Shown here: positions 17,206 through 25,345 of the stretch, in pieces
Layout: every line of letters starts with the position of its first letter
Numbering within the stretch: the stretch's first letter is position 1
DNA from: Pseudomonadota bacterium
GTDB taxonomy: Bacteria; Myxococcota_A; UBA796; UBA9615
Direction of reading: 5' to 3'
DNA: 64,000 bases
Assembly (NCBI GenBank): GCA_024229515.1
Contig: JAAESI010000010.1
Coordinates: forward strand, 126,001-190,000
Program-made: the position numbers and the translations under genes
Notes under the pieces: generated by a model
Seen by the model: the letters and a program-made list of their open reading frames with translations, nothing else
The model's database searches: none
What the model was told of the DNA's origin: nothing

Positions 17206-18429
17206 TCGCGGCGGTCCCGGGTCGAACCGGGTCTCGCGCAGCAGATCCATCACACAGTCGGTCGAGAACTCGTCCGTGATCGGGATCGACGGGACGATCG
17301 TGGTCGCTCGACCGTTCTCTCCCACCACGATCACCAGGTCCAGATCGGTGCGATCGCCGGCCCGCGCCCCGCACCGGCCGAACTCGCCGTCGCAGATCAT
17401 GGAGTACTGCACCGTCAGCGGCTCCATCGGCGAATCGGCGTCACGAACCACCCACACCACCACCGAGCCGAGCTCCCCGATGCGCGCCTCCGGCGGCAAC
17501 TCGACCTCCGACTTCAGCACCTTCACTACGCACCGCCGCTCGGGCCCCGCGAGCACCTCCTCGATGCCTGGCTGCGCCTTGATCCGGGTCAGCCCGCCGT
17601 CCTTTCCGACCACGAAGTCGAACCCCGCCGCCGACAGGGGCGGGAACCCCGTCCGCTCCTGGATGCAGCCGACGAGGCTGGGGCGGAGCTTCGCGGAGAC
17701 CCAGCCCTCGGTCACGATCGACCGCACCCAGGCGCCCGGCCCCTCGATCGCGCTGGGCGTGGCGGCAAAGAGGAACGGGTAGTTCACGACCGTCGGACCG
17801 CCCCCCGCGGGGAACTGCGCCTTCGCCACCCGCTCCTGCACGCAATGAACCATCACCGGGTCCCCCAGCGTGTCGATGGTGGCGGCGGCGAACGCCACCG
17901 TTCCGGCGGGCTCGATGAGGAAGTGGATCACGACCTTGCCCCCCAGCCGCGGGTGGTCCAGCCGACGGCGCTGGAAGCACTGCTCCATCGCCGGCACCTG
18001 AGCCCGAACCACGTCGGCGATCCCGCTGATGCTCGGGCCCCCCGCCGCCTCCCCCATCCGGCCGAGCGGGCGGGAGCCCAGGTAGAGTTGGAGCCGGATC
18101 TCGGCGGTCGCATGCTCCGGGGCCCGCCACCCCATCAGCACTTCTAGGGTGCAGCGCTCGAGCTCGGCGTCGACGGCATGGCGCCACCGCACGGCGGCGA
18201 CGCGACCGTCGTCGGCGAAGGTCACGTCGATCATCCCCGTGGGGAGCTCGAGGGTGTCCCGATCGGCGCCACAGGCGGCGAGGTCCGTCGCGATCCCCGC
18301 GGGCAGGTCCACGTCGATCGCCTCGCCCGCGCGCCACGCCATGCCGGGCTGCAGCTCGGCCGCCGCCAGCGGCCCCGCCAGCGCGATCGACAGCACGACC
18401 ACGAAGCTCAGGCGGAGGCAACGCCCCAT
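17170..18429 (-). CDS. secreted protein with AgmX/PglI-type C-terminal domain
   Basis: 419 aa. Signal peptide at residues 1-23 (FVVVLSIALAGPLAAAE). The middle third matches the AgmX/PglI C-terminal domain: two conserved cysteines in MEQCFQRRR and MVHCVQERVAKAQFPAGG, with VVIHFLIEPAGTVAFA between them and NYPFLF at the end. A weaker second pattern of the same kind follows (LVGCIQERTGFPPL, FDFVVGKDGGLTRI), and a third near the C-terminus (STDCVMDLLRETRFDPG), so the protein may contain three TonB-C-like modules. The domain is typical of myxobacterial envelope and gliding proteins; the role here is unknown. The last 36 bp overlap the EamA gene tail to tail. Confidence 0.65.
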   Translation of the reverse strand: MGRCLRLSFVVVLSIALAGPLAAAELQPGMAWRAGEAIDVDLPAGIATDLAACGADRDTLELPTGMIDVTFADDGRVAAVRWRHAVDAELERCTLEVLMGWRAPEHATAEIRLQLYLGSRPLGRMGEAAGGPSISGIADVVRAQVPAMEQCFQRRRLDHPRLGGKVVIHFLIEPAGTVAFAAATIDTLGDPVMVHCVQERVAKAQFPAGGGPTVVNYPFLFAATPSAIEGPGAWVRSIVTEGWVSAKLRPSLVGCIQERTGFPPLSAAGFDFVVGKDGGLTRIKAQPGIEEVLAGPERRCVVKVLKSEVELPPEARIGELGSVVVWVVRDADSPMEPLTVQYSMICDGEFGRCGARAGDRTDLDLVIVVGENGRATTIVPSIPITDEFSTDCVMDLLRETRFDPGPPRSGGLHLMFPLM

Positions 18430-18650
18430 CAGGTCTGGGGGGCCGAGCGCAGCGGGGACTCCTCGTAGCAGCGCCGCTGGGACGAACAGTCTTCCGGCGT
18501 CGCCGGCCCGTCATCGGGGCCCCAGCTCCGGCAGGTGGCGAGGCAGCTGAACGGCACGTCGTTGCGGGACGCCAGCTGGATCGCCTCCTCCCGGCTGCGC
18601 AGGCCCGCGCCGTAGAACGACTTCCAGCGAAGGTGTCGGCACAGGTCCAT
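18429..18650 (-). CDS. 73-aa cysteine-containing protein of the oxidoreductase operon
   Basis: 73 aa, no family recognised. Its ATG overlaps the stop of the FAD subunit gene as TGATG, so translation is probably coupled. It has five cysteines (CRHL at the start, a CLATC pair in the middle, then EDCSSQRRC) and a basic amphipathic N-terminal half (RHLRWKSFYGAGLRSREEAIQ). The cysteine layout may bind metal or form disulfides. Position as last gene of a molybdenum hydroxylase operon suggests an assembly or accessory role, but that is inference. Ends one base from the convergent-side AgmX-domain gene start. Confidence 0.6.
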   Translation of the reverse strand: MDLCRHLRWKSFYGAGLRSREEAIQLASRNDVPFSCLATCRSWGPDDGPATPEDCSSQRRCYEESPLRSAPQT

Positions 18651-19708
18651 CAGGAACCACCTCCCACGGCCCGCTCCAGGGCCTCCAGCACGCAGCCCTT
18701 GAGCATCGCCACCTTGTAGGCATTGCCCGGCAGCGGGGAGGCGCCCGTGGCGGCCAGGTTCGCAGCCGCCTCGAGGTTGGCCTGGGTCGCCTTCTTGCCG
18801 CGCAGCGAGGCCTCGACGTTCCGCAGCCGCATCGGTACCGGCGCCACCGCCCCGGCCGCTACGGCCACGCGACCGATGGAGGCCCCCTCCAGCTCGAGCC
18901 GGACGTGTGCCTCCACCAGCGGCCACTCGGCCCGCCGCCGCGCGATCGCACGCTTGTAGCCCCACCGCTCGGCGGGCCGGGGTGGCGGCAGCACGATCGC
19001 GGTCACCAGCGCGCCGTCCTCCAGCGTGTTCTCTCGGAGGGGGTCCGCGCCGTCGCCGAGGAAGGCCTCCATCGAGCGATGCTCCCCGCCCCGCACCTCC
19101 ACGTCGGCGTCGTACGCCAGCAGCACCATCGCCAGGGTCGAGGGGTGCACCGCGCGGCTGGGCCCGAGGTCGAAGATCGAGTGCAGCGAGTGGTCGTCAC
19201 TGCGCGAATAGCAGAGGTGACCACCCTTCTTGAAGCACTTGAACTCTGGGTGTCTAAAGTACCAACACCTTGGCCGTTGAAGGAGGTTGCCCGCCAGCGT
19301 TCCGACCGCTCGAATCTGCGGTGTCGCGCCGGCCCCTGCCACCCCCGCGAGGCCGGGGTACCAGGTCCGCAGATCCTCGCTCCGGCCCATCTGGGCCATC
19401 GTCACCATCGCCCCGATCGTGAACCCGCCCGAGGCGACGGGATCGAACGCTGGCGCCGTCGGCGCCTCGGCCTCGGAGGTGAGCTCTTCCTCCGTCGGCG
19501 GCTCCTCCGGTGACTCCGACGTGTCGATCGGCGGAGCGGGGAGCCAGTCCATGGCACGGAGCGCGGGCACGCGGGTCAGGTCGACGAGGTCTTCGATCGG
19601 GGTGATGCCCTGCGCGCGGCGGTCCATCACGTCGGTGCCACCCGCCCGGTACTCGCCCGGCGAGGCGGCGGCCTCCTCCACGGTCACGGGGAACCGGACG
19701 ACGCTCAC
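18650..19708 (-). CDS. xanthine/aldehyde oxidoreductase FAD-binding subunit (YagS-like)
   Basis: 352 aa. FAD-binding domain of molybdopterin dehydrogenases: RAGGTDVMDRR near the N-terminus (FAD loop), then GFTIGAMVTMAQM, GAGATPQIRAVGTLAGNLLQRPRCWYFR with the typical second flavin loop, a CFKKGGHLC cysteine pair like the extra 4Fe-4S loop of YagS/PaoB, and the C-terminal CO-dehydrogenase-flavoprotein domain (VAVAAGAVAPVPMRL). It passes electrons from the iron-sulfur clusters to an acceptor. Residues ~65-85 are an acidic Pro/Glu insert. The GTG at 19708 overlaps the stop of the large subunit gene (GTGA), and its own stop overlaps the next ATG (TGATG): a tightly coupled operon. Confidence 0.9.
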   Translation of the reverse strand: MSVVRFPVTVEEAAASPGEYRAGGTDVMDRRAQGITPIEDLVDLTRVPALRAMDWLPAPPIDTSESPEEPPTEEELTSEAEAPTAPAFDPVASGGFTIGAMVTMAQMGRSEDLRTWYPGLAGVAGAGATPQIRAVGTLAGNLLQRPRCWYFRHPEFKCFKKGGHLCYSRSDDHSLHSIFDLGPSRAVHPSTLAMVLLAYDADVEVRGGEHRSMEAFLGDGADPLRENTLEDGALVTAIVLPPPRPAERWGYKRAIARRRAEWPLVEAHVRLELEGASIGRVAVAAGAVAPVPMRLRNVEASLRGKKATQANLEAAANLAATGASPLPGNAYKVAMLKGCVLEALERAVGGGS

Positions 19709-22581
19709 GATCCCGCCCCTTCGAGCACCCGATCGGGCCGGATGGGGATCCGGGTAGGCCTCCACCCCGTGGCGTGGGCGACCGCGTTGCCGATCGATGC
19801 CGCCGCACCGACGGTGCAGAGCTCGCCCAGACCGACGCCGCCGCCCGCGATGCCGTCGAGGGGATCGGCGGCGAAGTGGACCTCGATGGGGGGTGCGTCC
19901 CCCAGCCCGGCGATGCGGTAGTTCATCAGGTTGCTGCTGATCACCCGACCGAACATGTTGTCCCGGAGGCGCTCCTCGTACAGCGCGTAGCTGAGCCCCT
20001 GGACGATCCCGCCCTGCACCTGGCTCGTGGCGAGCTCCGGGCTGTAGATGCGGCCCACCCCGATCCCGGCCCAGACGTTCAGGGGCGTGATGCGACCCAG
20101 CCGGGTGTCGACCTCCACCTCGGTCACCGTCACGCTCGCGGGCGCCAGATTCCCCACGAGGATGTGGCCGACCGCGATGGGGAAGTACCAGCCGTTGGGC
20201 TCGCGCCCCCGCTTGCCCAGGCGGGTCTGCTCCGGCGCGTTGGGCAGGATTTCGGACCACGGGAGCAGACCGCCCTCGTGCTTGATGCCGCCGGGCGCGA
20301 CCTCGCCCCCGGACAGCTCCCAGCGCTCGATCGCGACCTCGCAGAGATCGGCCGCGACCTGCCGGGCCGCGTCGGCAGCGACCGGCGCGACCGAGGCGGT
20401 GGTGCGGCTGCCTGAGCTCACCGGCCCGCGGGGCAGGTTCGAGTCACCGACCTCGACCTGGATCTCCGAGTACGGAACCCCCAACGCCGCGCCGACCGCC
20501 TGGGCCAGCATCGTCTTGGCGCCGTTGCCCATGTCCTGGGTCGCGCACGACACCTTGAACCCTGAAGAAGAACTTGAGACCTGGACTTGCATGTTATTCT
20601 GGATGAAATAGAACCAGGTCGCCGAGGCGAGCCCGACCCCGCGCCGATAGCGACCCCCTCCGCCGCCTCCGCCGCGATCGCGCCACAGCGGCAGCGCCTC
20701 CACACGGTCGTACAGTTGGTTGCGGATCGGGTTGGGATCCCAGCGCCTGCGAAGGGCCAGCGGATCCATGCCGAGTCGGCCCGCCAGCTCGTCCACGGTC
20801 CCCTCCAGGGAGAAGAACGCGGCCGGTCCCCCCGGCCCCCGGAACGGTTCGCCCGGAGGCGCGTGGCTGACCACGTCGAAGTCCCGCAGCGACTTGGCGG
20901 CGCCGGGGTACATCAGCCGCCAGAAGAGGCTCGTGTTGGTGCCCACCGCCACGCCCGAGTCGTTCCAGGCGTCGATCTCCACCGCCTTCAGCGTGCCCGC
21001 GGCCGACGAGGCCACGGCCGCTACGTCAATGCGGGCGCCCGGGCGCAGCCCGCCGGTGACCATCTCGCCCGCTCGAGTCAGCGCCACCTGCACCGGCTTG
21101 CCGCACTCGCGGGCCAGCTTGACCGCCGCGACGGTGTCCATCTGGAGCCGGCACTTGGCGCCGAAGCCGCCCCCCACGTACTCGGCCTTGACCGTCACCT
21201 GAGAGGTCTTCAAGTCGAAGAAGTGGGCGAGGTCGTCGCGCATGTCGGAGACGGCCTGGGTGGACATGCAGACGGTCAGGGAGTCCCCATCCCACCACGC
21301 GGTCGAGGTGTGGGGCTCCAGCGCGGTGTGGACCTGCACGGCGGCCTCGTAGCGACGCTCCTCCAGCAGGGTCGCGCCGGTGGTGTCGGTGCGGGCCGCG
21401 ACGACCTCCTTGCGGGCCTTGCGCCCCTGAGCGCTGAAGACCCCGGCCGGGCCGCGCGCGTTGCCCTGCCACCCCCGGGCGGGGAACACGATCCCCTCCC
21501 CCGCGTTGGTCGGCCGCGGCTTGGGGCTGTCATCGTTCTCGGCGAGCTTGTGGACGGGGACCGCGGCCTTGCTCCCGGCGAACACGGCAGGGGCCCCCTC
21601 GGCGAGGGCGGCGTCCATGTCCAGGACCGCATCCAGTCGCTCGTACTGGACGACGATCGCGCGGGCCGCCCGCTCGGCGGAGGCCTGGTCCCGGGCCGCC
21701 ACGGCCGCGACCTCCTGGCCGGCGAAGCGGACGCGGGAGCCGTCCTCCAGCAGCGCGACGACCTTGACCACGCCGGGGATCTGCCCCGCGGCGCGGAAGT
21801 CGAAGCCCGTGACGAGGGCGTGAGGGTGGGGCGATCGGGCGAGCGCGCCGTACAGCAGCCCCCGCGGCCGCATGTCGCCGGAGTACAGCGCTCGGCCGGT
21901 CACCTTGGCGAGGCCGTCGACCCGCGGAGCAGGCCCCGCGGGGCCGTCGAAGCGGCCCGCGCAGGCGCCCTTGATCGCCCGGGCGATGGCGACGTAGGCG
22001 CCGCAGCGGCACAGGTGGCCGGCCATCGCGCGCCCGACGTCGGCGTCCGAGGGCTCGACGTCGCCGTGTTCGGCCCGCCAGCCGTCGCAGAATGCGGCCG
22101 CCTCGACCACGAACCCGGGGGTGCAGAAGCCGCACTGCAACGCGTCCTCGGCGAGGAACGCCTTCTGGATGGGGTGCAGCTCGTCGCCCAGGCCTTCGAT
22201 CGTGGTCACCGCGCGCCCCTGAATCGACGTGGCGGGGAGCAGGCAGGAGCAGACGCAGTCATCGTCCAGCTGGACCGTGCAGGCGCCGCACGCGCCGTGG
22301 CCGCAGGCGAGCTTGGTGCCGGTGAGGTCGAGCCCCTCGCGCAGCACCGTCAGCAGGGAGGTGTTCGGGGCCACTGAAAGGTTCACATCCGCGCCGTTGA
22401 TCGTGGCCTCGACCGTGACGCGCTCGTGAGGCTCGGCCGCGGCGGAGGCGGTCGACTCGGCCGACAGTCCCGCATGCTCTCCGGCGGAGGCTTCCTGGGC
22501 CGCTCCCACCGCCGCTCCAGCGGTCGCCCCGAGCCCTGATTTGATGAACCAGCGTCGGCTGAAACCTCGGTCCTCACCCAT
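19705..22581 (-). CDS. fused [2Fe-2S] and molybdopterin subunit of a Tat-exported xanthine/aldehyde oxidoreductase
   Basis: 958 aa. Starts with a Tat signal (SRRWFIKSGLGATAGAA). Residues ~55-205 are the iron-sulfur domain: plant-type ferredoxin cluster CGHGACGAC with following Cys, then the second cluster set CGFCTPG and CRCG. Residues ~215-958 are the molybdenum domain: AKVTGRALYSGD, GGFGAKC, FRGPGGPAAFF, QDMGNGAKTMLAQAVG and GGGVGLGE near the end with the active-site Glu. In E. coli PaoABC these are separate chains (YagT and YagR); here they are one, and the FAD chain follows. The complex should oxidise aldehydes or purines in the periplasm, with cofactor inserted before Tat export. No chaperone (PaoD/XdhC) is adjacent. 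Confidence 0.92.
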   Translation of the reverse strand: MGEDRGFSRRWFIKSGLGATAGAAVGAAQEASAGEHAGLSAESTASAAAEPHERVTVEATINGADVNLSVAPNTSLLTVLREGLDLTGTKLACGHGACGACTVQLDDDCVCSCLLPATSIQGRAVTTIEGLGDELHPIQKAFLAEDALQCGFCTPGFVVEAAAFCDGWRAEHGDVEPSDADVGRAMAGHLCRCGAYVAIARAIKGACAGRFDGPAGPAPRVDGLAKVTGRALYSGDMRPRGLLYGALARSPHPHALVTGFDFRAAGQIPGVVKVVALLEDGSRVRFAGQEVAAVAARDQASAERAARAIVVQYERLDAVLDMDAALAEGAPAVFAGSKAAVPVHKLAENDDSPKPRPTNAGEGIVFPARGWQGNARGPAGVFSAQGRKARKEVVAARTDTTGATLLEERRYEAAVQVHTALEPHTSTAWWDGDSLTVCMSTQAVSDMRDDLAHFFDLKTSQVTVKAEYVGGGFGAKCRLQMDTVAAVKLARECGKPVQVALTRAGEMVTGGLRPGARIDVAAVASSAAGTLKAVEIDAWNDSGVAVGTNTSLFWRLMYPGAAKSLRDFDVVSHAPPGEPFRGPGGPAAFFSLEGTVDELAGRLGMDPLALRRRWDPNPIRNQLYDRVEALPLWRDRGGGGGGGRYRRGVGLASATWFYFIQNNMQVQVSSSSSGFKVSCATQDMGNGAKTMLAQAVGAALGVPYSEIQVEVGDSNLPRGPVSSGSRTTASVAPVAADAARQVAADLCEVAIERWELSGGEVAPGGIKHEGGLLPWSEILPNAPEQTRLGKRGREPNGWYFPIAVGHILVGNLAPASVTVTEVEVDTRLGRITPLNVWAGIGVGRIYSPELATSQVQGGIVQGLSYALYEERLRDNMFGRVISSNLMNYRIAGLGDAPPIEVHFAADPLDGIAGGGVGLGELCTVGAAASIGNAVAHATGWRPTRIPIRPDRVLEGAGS

Positions 22582-22597
22582 GGCCGAGGACGCTAGC

Positions 22598-23665
22598 ATG
22601 CGCCGGATGCCACACCGTCTCGCCCTCCTTGTGGTGCTGCTCCTGCTCGGCTGCCCGGTGCCGGAACCGGCGCCCGACCCCGGGCCCGAGTTCGACCCGG
22701 ACCTGGCGGCGGATCTCGACGCCGCCATCGCCGTCGCCCAGGTCCAGCTGGGGGCGCCCGGAGCGAGCGTCGGGGTGGAGCTGGGAGATGGGAGCCGCTG
22801 GTACGGCGCCGCCGGTCGATCAGACCTCGCGACGGACACCCCCGTGCTCCCGAGCGACCGCTTCCGCATCGGCTCCGTGACCAAGACCTTCACCGCGTCG
22901 GCCGCCCTCCTCCTCATCGTGGAAGGCTCCATCGCGTACGAAGACACCGTCGAGGACTGGCTCCCCGGGCTCGTCCCCGACGGGGAGCTGATCACGGTCG
23001 AGATGCTGCTGCAGCACCGGTCCAGGATCCGCAGCTACACCGACACCGCCTACTTCGTCGCCCACCTCACCGAGCCCGTGACGCCGACGGTGATCGTGGA
23101 GGAGTCCGTCGCCGAGGGGGCCGAGTTCCCACCCGGCACGGACTGGGCCTACAGCAACACCAACTTCATCCTCCTGGGGATGATCACGGAGTTGGCCTCG
23201 GGGGAGGCGTGGCACGAGGTCGCGCGATCGCGGCTGTGGGACCCGCTGGAGCTGACCGAAACATGGTTGGAGAGCGCCGAGGACGGCGGCCCGATCGTCC
23301 GCGGGCACCTGGGCGGCATCGAAATCACGGACGCCTACGACGCCTCCTGGTGGACCAGCGGCGGGGTCGTCAGCACCACCGCGGACCTGATGACGTGGCT
23401 GCGCGCGCTGCACTCCGGCGAGGTCCTGGGGGAGGCGGAGCTGGCGCGCATGCTGACGGACTCGGGGGACGGCTACGGCATGGGGATGTACCTCCGCGGC
23501 GCCCCCGAAGGGCGCTACGTCGGCCACACCGGGAGCACGCAGGGGTTCAACGCGGACCTGTTTGTGTTGGAGTCCAGCGGCGCGATCGTGACGTCGCTGG
23601 TCAACGACTTCACGGTCCCCGGGGCGGACGTGTCAGCGGCGGCGTGGGCGGTGTTGAACGAGTAG
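22598..23665 (+). CDS. serine beta-lactamase-like hydrolase lipoprotein
   Basis: 355 aa from ATG 22598 (ATG 22607 also possible). N-terminal lipoprotein signal with lipobox LLLLGC, then a Pro/Glu-rich linker and the class C beta-lactamase/esterase fold. Catalytic motifs: SVTK (Ser93-Lys96), YSN (Tyr185), and HTG (~310) near the C-terminus in place of KTG, as in many esterases and D-peptidases of this group. The family includes penicillin-binding esterases, D-aminopeptidases and beta-lactamases; the substrate cannot be told. The start is only 16 bp from the divergent oxidoreductase start, so each promoter must lie in or near the other coding region. The 3' end overlaps the convergent gene by 33 bp. 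Confidence 0.88.
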   Translation: MRRMPHRLALLVVLLLLGCPVPEPAPDPGPEFDPDLAADLDAAIAVAQVQLGAPGASVGVELGDGSRWYGAAGRSDLATDTPVLPSDRFRIGSVTKTFTASAALLLIVEGSIAYEDTVEDWLPGLVPDGELITVEMLLQHRSRIRSYTDTAYFVAHLTEPVTPTVIVEESVAEGAEFPPGTDWAYSNTNFILLGMITELASGEAWHEVARSRLWDPLELTETWLESAEDGGPIVRGHLGGIEITDAYDASWWTSGGVVSTTADLMTWLRALHSGEVLGEAELARMLTDSGDGYGMGMYLRGAPEGRYVGHTGSTQGFNADLFVLESSGAIVTSLVNDFTVPGADVSAAAWAVLNE

Positions 23666-25080
23666 GAGCAGCAGCAGCGCGAGCACGCCCGAGGGGCCGG
23701 TTCCGGAACCGCCGTCGGAGCACTGCCCTCCGCACCCGAATCCATCGGCGCCGGCGGGGCCGGCTTCGGCCTCGGGGGTCGGCTCCTCGGTCCACCCGGC
23801 GTCGTCATCGTCGCTCTCCTCGATGGCGGCGTCGTCGTCATCGCCCTCGTCGACCGCGTCGTCATCGTCGGCGGGCGGGTCCGTGACCACGGGGTCCTCG
23901 GCCACGGTCCGGGTGCCGACGTGGGTCCAGCCGAGTCGGGGCTCGGGGTCGTAGTCGCCCCCCTGGCGTCGAAGAAGATGTTCTGGGGCCCGCCGAAGGT
24001 GTCGGGGTAGAGCGTCAGGGCGTACTCGACGACCAGTTCGTTGCCGGCGAACCAGACGCCGGAGGCGGAGCAGTCCAGATCGCCCCACTCGCCCTCGATC
24101 ACCTGGTCGGCGCCGGGGGCGCACTGGGTCCCGTTGTGGCCGAGCAGGCCGTCGCCGTAGCCGACGTGGATGTTGGGGTCCGAGGCGGTGACCTCGTCGG
24201 CGATCATCATCTGCACGACGCGGAAGGTCTCGGCGCCTTCGCAGTGGCCGTAGCGGGCCTGGAACGTGACGACGGAGCCCTCCCCCGCTTCGGGGGTGAC
24301 GCCCCCGACGGTGATCATCGGCTCGCACGGCGCGGGGGTGGCGTCGTCGTCGTCGTCGTCGTCGTCGTCACCGGGGGTGCCCACGTCGCCCCAGACGCGG
24401 AGGTTGCGGATCGAGGCGAGCGGATGCTGGTTGCTCTGGTGTTCGCAGCGATTGCCGACCACGAGGAACTTGTCGGTGGGGTCGAACGCGTCGCCGTTGC
24501 CGCCGCCCATGTGGGTGCAGGAGGCGCCGCCGTCGATCTCCATGTAGATGCCGGAGGGGTCCCACTCGGCGTAGACGTGGTGCGTCTGCCCGGCGGTCCA
24601 GTTCTGGATGTTGTAGGCGCAGCCGAACTCGGAGTTGGTGATGACGACGGCGTCCCAGTTGTCGGCGAGGCCGTCGTCGTCCTGGCCGAAGCGGAAGACG
24701 TGCCCGTCGCGGTAGTCCGGGGACATCCCCTGGAAGCCGATGTACTCGTTGTCGTCGGGGGCCTCGCCGCAGACGCTGAACAGCGACACCTTGCCGCCGC
24801 TGGTCTCGCCGCCGGGGAGCGGGAGCAGACCCTCGACGTCGAACTCGATGGCGCCGTCGGACAGGTCGATGGCGGTGGGGAACGCGAAGTCGATGCCGCC
24901 GTTGTTGGAGGGGGCGAAGCCGGAACCGGAGAAGGAACCGCCGACGACCGCGCCGCCGTTGGCCGTGACCGGCCCCGGGGAGGTCAGATCGAGGCACAGC
25001 AACTCGGATCCGTCGCACGTGACGGCGGCCGCGGACGCGGGGAGCAGGACGAGCGGGAGCGCGAGCAGGATCGAACGCAC
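23633..25080 (-). CDS. Asp-rich surface protein with MYXO-CTERM-like tail (frameshifted)
   Basis: Begins with GTG after a GGAGG ribosome site and a signal peptide (1-20). Residues ~20-235 look like a concanavalin-type jelly roll (FDVEGLLPLPGG, NWTAGQTHHVYAEWDPSGIYMEIDGG). A run of nine Asp follows, then a second beta domain with paired Cys. Near residue 373 the frame is lost in a run of six G (plus-strand C 23958-23963); one extra G would restore a frame giving GDYDPEPRLGWTHVG, three DDDDA linkers, FGCGGQCSDGG, a Leu-rich helix and RRR at 23633. The first frame instead runs to 23515 as unlikely Pro/Thr/Arg-rich sequence. The intact product would be a secreted, C-terminally sorted surface protein of unknown ligand. 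The restored stop overlaps the serine hydrolase gene by 33 bp. Confidence 0.65.
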
Positions 25081-25169
25081 GGGGCACCTCCACGATCACC
25101 ATCGCGCGGGCCCGCCGAGAAGGATGTTGCCGAGGTCTGGAGATTTGGGTGGAGCGGCAACATGCAAGA

Positions 25170-25324
25170 CAAGACGCAAGACGCAGCAGCGTCGTGCTGC
25201 GCCGGAGGCGCGTAGTCCCGAGGAAGAGACGCAAGGCGCTCCGCGCCGAGAGGCGAAGCCCTCGATAGCGCGTCCAGCGCCGCGCAGCGCGCTCTCGCGC
25301 GCTGCGCGACGCTGATGCGTCTTG
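25170..25324. repeat. 155-bp MITE-like element with 9-bp terminal inverted repeats
   Basis: Left end CAAGACGCA (25170-25178) and right end TGCGTCTTG (25316-25324) are perfect inverted repeats. The interior (about 25201-25290) is 84 of 90 identical to a copy beginning at 42900. No transposase is encoded. It lies between the divergent Asp-rich protein gene and the amidase gene, ending 21 nt before the amidase ATG, so it may carry or displace promoter elements. No clear target duplication is visible. Confidence 0.7.
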
Positions 25325-25345
25325 CTCCGGGCATACTCCCCCTCC

